Assembly (NCBI RefSeq): GCF_027706745.1
Contig: NZ_JAQFWP010000011.1
Coordinates: 62,001-126,000 of the forward strand
Direction of reading: 5' to 3'
Source: Nocardiopsis suaedae
GTDB taxonomy: Bacteria > Actinomycetota > Actinomycetes > Streptosporangiales > Streptosporangiaceae
Length of the DNA stretch: 64,000 nucleotides
Below are positions 58,976 to 64,000 of the stretch, piece after piece. A program made the position numbers and the translations under genes. The notes under the pieces are model-generated. The model saw only the letters and a program-made list of their open reading frames with translations, did no database searches and was not told where the DNA came from. Each line of letters opens with the position of its first letter. The stretch's first letter is position 1.

Positions 58976-59932
58976 ATGGGGGAACGAGCGAGAAGGATCG
59001 GGCGGACCGGTGCGGGCCTGGCGGCCTGCGCCGCCGCGCTGGCCGGGCTGCTGGCCACCACGGCCGCCGGGGAGTCCGAACGCGCCGCCGGGCCGGAGCG
59101 GTGCGCACCCGGGGAGGCGCCGATCGACGGGCGCATCGACGGGCGGCTCGGCGGGCGTGCCTCGGAGGGCGGCGCCATCAGCGACGCCCAGGCCGCCGAG
59201 TACGAGCGCCGCCTGCGCCGCGAGCGGGTGCCCCAGCACGCCCGCGGCGACCGGCACACCGTCCCCGTGGTGGTGCACGTCGTCAGCGCCGAGGACGGGA
59301 CCGGCGACCTGTCCGACGGCACCGTCCGCCGCCAGATCGACGTGCTCAACCGGGCCTTCGGCGGCGGCTACGGCGGCGACGACACCGGGTTCCGCTTCGA
59401 GCTGCGCGACATCACCCGCACCGCCGACGACGGCGCCTTCGCCTCCGTCGGGCGCCGGGGCTCGGCCGAGCGGGCCGAGATGCGCCGGGGCGGTCCCGAG
59501 ACGCTCAACCTCTACACCGCCGACCTGGGCCACGGCGTCCTGGGCCGGTCCACCTTCCCGCAGGACTACGGCGGCGACCCCGGGGCCGACGGCGTCGTCG
59601 TCGACCACCGCACCGTGCCCGGCGGCGGCCGCGAGAACTTCGACCTGGGCCACACCGCCACCCACGAGACCGGGCACTGGCTCGGCCTGTTCCACACCTT
59701 CCAGAACGGCTGCTCCTCGCCCGGCGACTACGTCGCCGACACCCCCTACGAGCGCGAGCAGGCCACCGGCTGCCCCACCGGGCGCGACACCTGCCCCGCC
59801 CGCGGCGGCGCCGACCCGGTGGACAACTTCATGGACTACAGCGACGACGCCTGCATGGAGCGCTTCACCCGGGGCCAGGCCGACCGGATGGCCGACCACT
59901 GGTACGCCTTCCGGTCCGGGAAGCGCGGCTGA
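58976..59932 (+). CDS. Secreted M43 (pappalysin-like) zinc metalloprotease
   Basis: Extracellular protease, 318 residues. Signal peptide about 1-31 (GLAACAAALAGLLATTAA). The metzincin zinc motif HETGHWLGLFH gives ligands His230, His234 and His240 with base Glu231; the Met-turn is in NFMDYSDDAC (about 288). Four cysteines near 250-275 and the DAC Cys should make disulfides. The domain QIDVLNRAFGGGYGGDDTGFR is typical of M43B proteases. The region 33-90 is a propeptide-like stretch. Substrate unknown. Confidence 0.92.
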   Translation: MGERARRIGRTGAGLAACAAALAGLLATTAAGESERAAGPERCAPGEAPIDGRIDGRLGGRASEGGAISDAQAAEYERRLRRERVPQHARGDRHTVPVVVHVVSAEDGTGDLSDGTVRRQIDVLNRAFGGGYGGDDTGFRFELRDITRTADDGAFASVGRRGSAERAEMRRGGPETLNLYTADLGHGVLGRSTFPQDYGGDPGADGVVVDHRTVPGGGRENFDLGHTATHETGHWLGLFHTFQNGCSSPGDYVADTPYEREQATGCPTGRDTCPARGGADPVDNFMDYSDDACMERFTRGQADRMADHWYAFRSGKRG

Positions 59933-59939
59933 CCGCCGC

Positions 59940-59945
59940 TAGGAT
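59940..59945 (+). promoter_or_regulatory. -10 element TAGGAT, leaderless start of trpS
   Basis: TAGGAT, seven bases, then ATG at 59953. It begins right after the M43 protease stop region. Confidence 0.6.
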
Positions 59946-59952
59946 TGGTCCC

Positions 59953-60963
59953 ATGGCAGCGACCAAGACCTACCTGACCGGCATCCAGACCTCGGGGATG
60001 CCGCACCTCGGCAACTACATCGGGGCCATCCGCCCGGCGCTGGAAGCCGCACGCGAGCACGACAGCATGTACTTCCTCGCCGACTACCACGCGCTCAACT
60101 CGGTCCGGGACCCCGCCAAACTCCGCCACGACGTCCGGTCGGTCGCCGCCACGTGGCTCGCCTGCGGCCTGGACCCCGAGCGCACCGTCCTGTACCGGCA
60201 GTCCAGCGTCCCCGAGGTGTTCGAGCTGGCCACCGTGCTCGGCGCGGTCACCGCCAAGGGCCTGATGAACCGCGCCCACGCCTACAAGGCCGCCCGGGAC
60301 CGCAACGCCGAGGCCGGCGTGGACGACCTGGACGCCGGGGTCAACATGGGGCTGTTCAACTACCCGGTCCTCATGGCCGCCGACATCCTGGTGATGGAGG
60401 CCGACATCGTCCCCGTCGGCCGCGACCAGCGCCAGCACATCGAGTACACCGCCGACATCGCCGGGTCGTTCAACCACCTCTACGGGGCCGCCTACGCCTT
60501 CCCGGTCCCCGAGGGGGAGTTCCCCGAGGGCGAGTCCAGCCTGCTGCCCGGCACCGACGGCCGGAAGATGAGCAAGTCCTACGACAACCACATCCCGCTG
60601 TTCCTGCCGGAGAACAAGCTCAAGAAGCTGGTGCGGCGCATCCCGACCGACTCCACCCCCGTCGAGGACCCCAAGGACCCCGACACCTCGGCCGTCTTCC
60701 AGCTCCTGGAGCACTTCGCCGACGCCGACCGCACCGCCGCCGTCCGCAAGCGGCTGGAGGCCGGGGGCATGGGCTGGGGCGAGCTCAAGAACGAGCTCTT
60801 CGACGTCCTCAACGGCCTCTTCGGGCCCATGCGCGAGCGCTACGACGCGCTGATGGAGCCCGACAGCGAGCTCGACGCCGTCCTGGAGGACGGCGCCGAG
60901 CGCGCGCGTGCCCGCGCCAAGGCGACCATGGCCAAGGTCCGCGCGGCCACCGGCATCGCCTAA
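59953..60963 (+). CDS. trpS: Tryptophan--tRNA ligase
   Basis: Class Ic synthetase charging tRNA-Trp. The 336-residue protein has HLGN at 18-21 as the HIGH motif, GRDQRQHIEYTADIA (about 157-171) and KMSKS at 205-209. The N-terminus YLTGIQTSGMPHLGNYIGA is nearer to the second bacterial TrpRS clade (TSGMPHLGN) than to the housekeeping type (SGxQPSGxLHLGN), so this could be a second copy; whether the genome has another cannot be judged from the window. The frame is open well upstream through the M43 gene. Confidence 0.93.
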   Translation: MAATKTYLTGIQTSGMPHLGNYIGAIRPALEAAREHDSMYFLADYHALNSVRDPAKLRHDVRSVAATWLACGLDPERTVLYRQSSVPEVFELATVLGAVTAKGLMNRAHAYKAARDRNAEAGVDDLDAGVNMGLFNYPVLMAADILVMEADIVPVGRDQRQHIEYTADIAGSFNHLYGAAYAFPVPEGEFPEGESSLLPGTDGRKMSKSYDNHIPLFLPENKLKKLVRRIPTDSTPVEDPKDPDTSAVFQLLEHFADADRTAAVRKRLEAGGMGWGELKNELFDVLNGLFGPMRERYDALMEPDSELDAVLEDGAERARARAKATMAKVRAATGIA

Positions 60964-60984
60964 CGGCGCTTCAGGCCAGGGGCT

Positions 60985-61566
60985 TCAGGCGACCACGGGC
61001 TCGCCCTCCAGGGCGACGCCCTTGGCGGACAGCTCCTCCAGGGCGGCGTCGGTGGTCGCCCGTGCCACCCCGGCCGTCAGGCCCAGCAGCACCCGGGTGG
61101 CGAACCCCGCCGCGGCCGCGTCGGCCGCGGTGGCCCGCACGCAGTGGTCGGTGGCGATGCCCACGACGTCCACCGCGTCCACCCCGTGCGCCCGCAGCCA
61201 CTCCTCGAGGGGGCGGCCGTCCTCGGCCGCGCCCTCGAACCCGCTGTAGGCGGCGGTGTAGGCGCCCTTGCTGAACACCTCCTCCACGCCGGAGGCGTCG
61301 AAGGACCGGTGGAACTCGGCGCCCTCGGTGCCCACCACGCAGTGCGGCGGCCAGGTGTCGGTGAAGTCCGGCTCATCGGAGAAGTGGCCGCCCGGGTCCA
61401 CGTGGTAGTCGCGGGTGGCGACCACGTGCGCGTACGCGCGGCGGTGCGCGGCGATGTAGGCGGTGACCTCCGCGGCCACCGCGGCGCCCCCGTTCACCCC
61501 CATGCTGCCGCCCTCGCAGAAGTCGTTCTGCACGTCGACGACGACCAGTGCTCTGTTCTCACTCAT
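60985..61566 (-). CDS. pncA: Nicotinamidase
   Basis: Hydrolyses nicotinamide to nicotinate for NAD salvage. The 193-residue protein has catalytic Asp11 (VVDVQNDF), Lys100 (FSKGAYTAAY) and Cys142 (GIATDHCVR), with metal ligands in RDYH and GGHF (about 52-61). The ATG follows the pncB stop codon directly (TAG-ATG), so synthesis of the two sequential enzymes is coupled. It would also activate pyrazinamide-like prodrugs, as in mycobacteria. Confidence 0.95.
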   Translation of the reverse strand: MSENRALVVVDVQNDFCEGGSMGVNGGAAVAAEVTAYIAAHRRAYAHVVATRDYHVDPGGHFSDEPDFTDTWPPHCVVGTEGAEFHRSFDASGVEEVFSKGAYTAAYSGFEGAAEDGRPLEEWLRAHGVDAVDVVGIATDHCVRATAADAAAAGFATRVLLGLTAGVARATTDAALEELSAKGVALEGEPVVA

Positions 61567-62877
61567 CTAGGGCCTCCCTGGGAACTCGGTGGGCAGCGCG
61601 GGCTCGCCGCGCGACATCCGGCGGGCCGCGGCCGGCAGCTCGGCCACCGACCGGGCGTGCCGCTTGCGGGCCGCATCCAGCGGCTCGGCGCCCACCACCT
61701 CGCCGCCCTCCACCAGCCGCCGCAGCAGCGGCCTCAGCCCCGGGCGCGGTTCGGGCTCGTGGGTGTGCACCAGCTCGGCGGTGGCGGTCCCGTCCTCGTC
61801 GAGCGTGCGCGAGGCCCACTTGCGCCCGCCCTTGCTGGGCTTGCCCACCGACCGCTTGGCCACCGGCTCCAGCGGCGCGTCCGGCGCGGCCTCCCGGGAC
61901 CGGGCCACCAGCTTGTACACCAGCGACGCCGTCGGCGCGCCCGAGCCGGTCACCAGCGCGGTGCCCACCCCGTAGCCGTCCACCGGCGCGATCGCCAACG
62001 CCTGGATCGCGTACTCGTCCAGGTCCCCGGTGACCACGATGCGGGCGTCGGAGGCGCCCAGCCCGTCCAGCTGGGTGCGCACCCGCGCGGCCTCGGCGGC
62101 CAGGTCGCCCGAGTCCACCCGCACCCCGCCCAGGCCGGTCCCGGCCAGCTCCACCGCGGTGCCCACGGCGCGCGCCACGTCGTAGGTGTCCACCAGCAGT
62201 GTGGTGCCCGGCCCCAGCGCGTCGAGCTGGGCCTGGAAGGCGTGGCGCTCGCTGTCGTGCAGCAGAGTGAAGGCGTGCGCGCTGGTTCCGGCGGTGGGCA
62301 CGCCCCAGCGGCGGCCCGCCTCCAGGTTGGAGGTGCTGGCGAACCCGGCGATGTAGGCGGCGCGCGCCGAGGCCGTCGCCGCGCCCTCGTGGGTGCGGCG
62401 CGAGCCCATCTCGATCATCGGCCGCCCCTGGGCGGCGACGGCCATCCGGGAGGCGGCCGAGGCGATCGCGGTGTCGTGGTTGTAGACCGACAGCGCCAGC
62501 GTCTCCAGCAGCACCGCCTCGGCGAAGGTGCCCTCGACCACCAGGATCGGCGACCCGGGGAAGTAGCACTCCCCCTCGCCGTAGCCCCACACGTCGCCGG
62601 TGAAGCGGTAGTCGGCGAGCCAGTCGAGGGTGGGCTCGTCCACCACTCCGGCGTCGGAGAGGTAGTCCAGCTCGGCCGTGCCGAACCGGAAGTCGCGCAG
62701 TGCCTCCAGGAGCCGCCCGGTCCCGGCCACCACCCCGTAGCGCCGCGACTCGGGCAGGCGGCGGGCGAACATCTCGAAGACGGCCCGGCGGTGCGCCGCC
62801 CCGCTGCGTAGGGCCCCCTGCAGCATGGTCAGCTCGTACCGGTCGGTGAGCAGGGCGCTGCTCGCGTGCTCGGTCAT
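61567..62877 (-). CDS. pncB: Nicotinate phosphoribosyltransferase
   Basis: Converts nicotinate and PRPP to nicotinate mononucleotide, the step after nicotinamidase. The 436-residue protein has LTDRYELTMLQ at the start, EMGSRRTHEGAA, the phosphoribosyl-binding region VDTYDVARAVGTAVE and RVDSGDLAAEAARVR with the catalytic His of the FGVGT region replaced by the usual YGVGT. Two ATGs are two codons apart (62881-62883 and 62875-62877); TAGTCT eight bases before the second makes that one likelier as a leaderless start. Operon with pncA. Confidence 0.94.
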   Translation of the reverse strand: MTEHASSALLTDRYELTMLQGALRSGAAHRRAVFEMFARRLPESRRYGVVAGTGRLLEALRDFRFGTAELDYLSDAGVVDEPTLDWLADYRFTGDVWGYGEGECYFPGSPILVVEGTFAEAVLLETLALSVYNHDTAIASAASRMAVAAQGRPMIEMGSRRTHEGAATASARAAYIAGFASTSNLEAGRRWGVPTAGTSAHAFTLLHDSERHAFQAQLDALGPGTTLLVDTYDVARAVGTAVELAGTGLGGVRVDSGDLAAEAARVRTQLDGLGASDARIVVTGDLDEYAIQALAIAPVDGYGVGTALVTGSGAPTASLVYKLVARSREAAPDAPLEPVAKRSVGKPSKGGRKWASRTLDEDGTATAELVHTHEPEPRPGLRPLLRRLVEGGEVVGAEPLDAARKRHARSVAELPAAARRMSRGEPALPTEFPGRP

Positions 62878-62973
62878 GGGCATCCAGACTAGTTTGTGTC
62901 TCTCGGTACCAAAATAGCGGTGCCCGTCGGTGGGACAATGGAGCCGGTACCGCAGGAGAAAGGGGAGTGACCC

Positions 62974-63270
62974 ATGGGGACCGCTCCGGCGCCGGTCGAG
63001 CTGGAACGGCCGGAGGCGGACGAGGACGTCCGCCCCGACAAGCCGTGGGTGACCATCGTCTGGAACGACCCGGTGAACCTCATGTCGTACGTCACCTATG
63101 TCTTCCAGACCGTCTTCGGCTACTCCAGGGCCAAGGCGCACAAGCTGATGATGGACGTGCACCACAAGGGGCGCGCCGTGGTCTCCTCCGGCTCCCGCGA
63201 GGAGATGGAGCGCGACGTGTCGGTGCTGCACACCTACGGCCTGTGGGCGACGCTCAAGCACGATGAATAG
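62974..63270 (+). CDS. clpS: ATP-dependent Clp protease adaptor ClpS
   Basis: Delivers N-end-rule substrates to ClpC/ClpA-ClpP. The 98-residue protein has a disordered acidic N-terminus, then [19 protein letters not shown] with the Asp-Asn type substrate pocket, and [15 protein letters not shown] for the Clp N-domain. ATG at 62974 with AGGAGAAAGGGGA upstream. In actinobacteria it precedes DUF2017, an M67 peptidase, a MoaD-like protein and cysteine synthase, as begins here. Confidence 0.95.
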   Translation: MGTAPAPVELERPEADEDVRPDKPWVTIVWNDPVNLMSYVTYVFQTVFGYSRAKAHKLMMDVHHKGRAVVSSGSREEMERDVSVLHTYGLWATLKHDE

Positions 63271-63279
63271 GGTGTCCGG

Positions 63280-63837
63280 ATGACCGACGGATTCCGCGCC
63301 GTGCGCGGCGGGGTGAGCATCCGCCTGGACCGGGACGAGGCCGCGGTGCTGCGCTCGATGGCCGGGCTCGTCCTGGAGCTGGTGGAGCCGCCCGAGGGCG
63401 GGGGCGACCCGCTGGAGGCGCTGGTCGGCCTCTCCGGCGCCGCCGACGCACCCGACGCCCCCGAGGACCCCGTGCTGGCCCGGCTGCTGCCGGACGCCTA
63501 CGGGGGCGACCGCGAGGCCTCCGGGGAGTTCCGCCGCTACACCGAGGGCGACCTGCGGCGGCACAAGCGGGAGAACGCCGAGGCGGTGATCTCCGGGCTG
63601 TCCGGGCTCGGCCCCGACGGCGGGGAGCTGGTGCTCGACACCGGCGACGCGCACGCCTGGCTCAAGGCGCTCAACGACGTGCGGCTGGCGCTGGGCACGC
63701 GGCTCGGCGTCGAGGAGGACGGCGGCGAGACACGGGTGCGCGCCGACGGGCCCGCGGACCGGGCCGCGCTGAGCGTGTACGAGTGGCTCGGCGGGGTGCA
63801 GGAGACGCTGGTCCAGGCGCTGATGGCCGAGCGCTGA
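63280..63837 (+). CDS. DUF2017 family protein
   Basis: A 185-residue alpha-helical protein, one of the conserved members of the clpS locus in actinobacteria. Recognisable stretches are VRGGVSIRLDRDEAAVLRSM, DPVLARLLPDAY and HAWLKALNDVRLALGTRLGV. Function unknown. ATG at 63280 is nine bases after clpS, hence co-transcribed. Confidence 0.88.
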   Translation: MTDGFRAVRGGVSIRLDRDEAAVLRSMAGLVLELVEPPEGGGDPLEALVGLSGAADAPDAPEDPVLARLLPDAYGGDREASGEFRRYTEGDLRRHKRENAEAVISGLSGLGPDGGELVLDTGDAHAWLKALNDVRLALGTRLGVEEDGGETRVRADGPADRAALSVYEWLGGVQETLVQALMAER

Positions 63838-63869
63838 GGGCGCGGCGGCGGGCACGCCCGAAAAAGTCA

Positions 63870-63886
63870 TACCCAGTGAGTGGGTA
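63870..63886. promoter_or_regulatory. Inverted repeat upstream of the M67 peptidase promoter
   Basis: TACCCA, five bases (GTGAG), TGGGTA: a perfect 6-5-6 inverted repeat centred 25 bases before the -10 element at 63903. The placement, overlapping the -35 region, is that of a repressor operator. Confidence 0.55.
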
Positions 63887-63902
63887 GGGATAATTTCTCG
63901 GC

Positions 63903-63908
63903 TACGCT
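63903..63908 (+). promoter_or_regulatory. -10 element TACGCT, leaderless start of the M67 peptidase gene
   Basis: TACGCT, seven bases, then ATG at 63916. Confidence 0.6.
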
Positions 63909-63915
63909 GAGGGCC

Positions 63916-64000
63916 ATGCTGAGGATCAACCGGGAGATCCGCGACCGGATCGTCGCCCACGCCCGCCGCGACCACCCCGACGAGGCGTGCGGCATCGTGG
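63916..64000 (+). CDS. M67 (JAB1/MPN) metallopeptidase, start only, cut by the window end
   Basis: Only 28 codons are visible: MLRINREIRDRIVAHARRDH then PDEACGIV. This matches the N-terminus of the JAMM metalloproteases found after clpS and DUF2017 in actinobacteria, where the enzyme cleaves the C-terminus off a ubiquitin-like MoaD/CysO sulfur carrier or its cysteine adduct during cysteine synthesis. The catalytic HxHPsD site lies beyond the window. Start chosen from the -10 seven bases upstream. Confidence 0.8.
   Translation, partial: MLRINREIRDRIVAHARRDHPDEACGIV

Overview
The window looks like a chromosomal stretch from a high-GC actinobacterium. Base composition is strongly GC-biased, GTG starts are frequent, and the content is actinobacterial: NucS mismatch endonuclease, a Scy/FilP-type coiled coil, class E sortase, DUF2550, DUF3039 and DUF2017 proteins, Rho with a long basic N-terminal insert, and an ATP synthase operon preceded by a WecA-type transferase. 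Gene order resembles Streptomyces, but the content points more to a Nocardiopsis-like member of the Streptosporangiales. That placement is inference.

Layout. 1-1432: the end of a tyrosine integrase facing the 3' end of tRNA-Arg(CCG), probably the edge of an integrated element. 1.5-8 kb: a response regulator, an ArgS-related anticodon-binding protein, then lysA-hom-thrC-thrB (lysine and threonine branch of the aspartate family). 8-18 kb: rho with a long C-rich leader, a lactate permease, a serine hydrolase, then rpmE-prfA-prmC-tsaC/sua5-wecA. 18.2-26.3 kb: the F1Fo ATP synthase operon, with two small Fo assembly-type membrane proteins ahead of atpB-E-F-H-A-G-D-C. 26.3-36.4 kb: small conserved genes, a PduO-type cobalamin adenosyltransferase, a secreted M28 peptidase, an ABC exporter with a two-component system, glutamate dehydrogenase, a voltage-gated cation channel and nucS. 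36.5-45.7 kb: a flavin-dependent oxidoreductase, hydroxyacyl-CoA dehydrogenase, Scy/FilP-like filament protein, methylmalonyl-CoA epimerase, thiolase, DinB-like protein and MeaB. 45.7-49.5 kb: two secreted chitinases sharing a promoter-proximal motif. 49.6-64 kb: MarR regulator, an IcmA-type acyl-CoA mutase, thioredoxin-like TPR protein, cytidylate-kinase-like protein, ACT-malic enzyme, YqgE, DUF3039, sortase E with a 58-residue membrane partner, helicase, M43 protease, trpS, pncB-pncA, clpS, DUF2017 and the start of an M67 peptidase.

How the genes fit together. Three themes recur: amino-acid supply (lysA-hom-thrCB, gdhA), B12-linked acyl-CoA rearrangement (cobalamin adenosyltransferase, epimerase, MeaB, IcmA, thiolase, hydroxyacyl-CoA dehydrogenase, malic enzyme), and core energy, translation and transcription functions (ATP synthase, L31, RF1, PrmC, Rho, TrpRS). 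I see no CRISPR array, no transposase and no obvious new multi-gene defence or biosynthetic system. The most interesting signals are: a recurring leaderless-start signature (TANNNT 6-7 bases before the start codon) at twelve genes; an 8-codon leader ORF coupled to the helicase start; an ArgS-like protein without a catalytic core; an aspartate selectivity filter in the channel; a Zur-like palindrome near nucS; and the shared chitinase motif.
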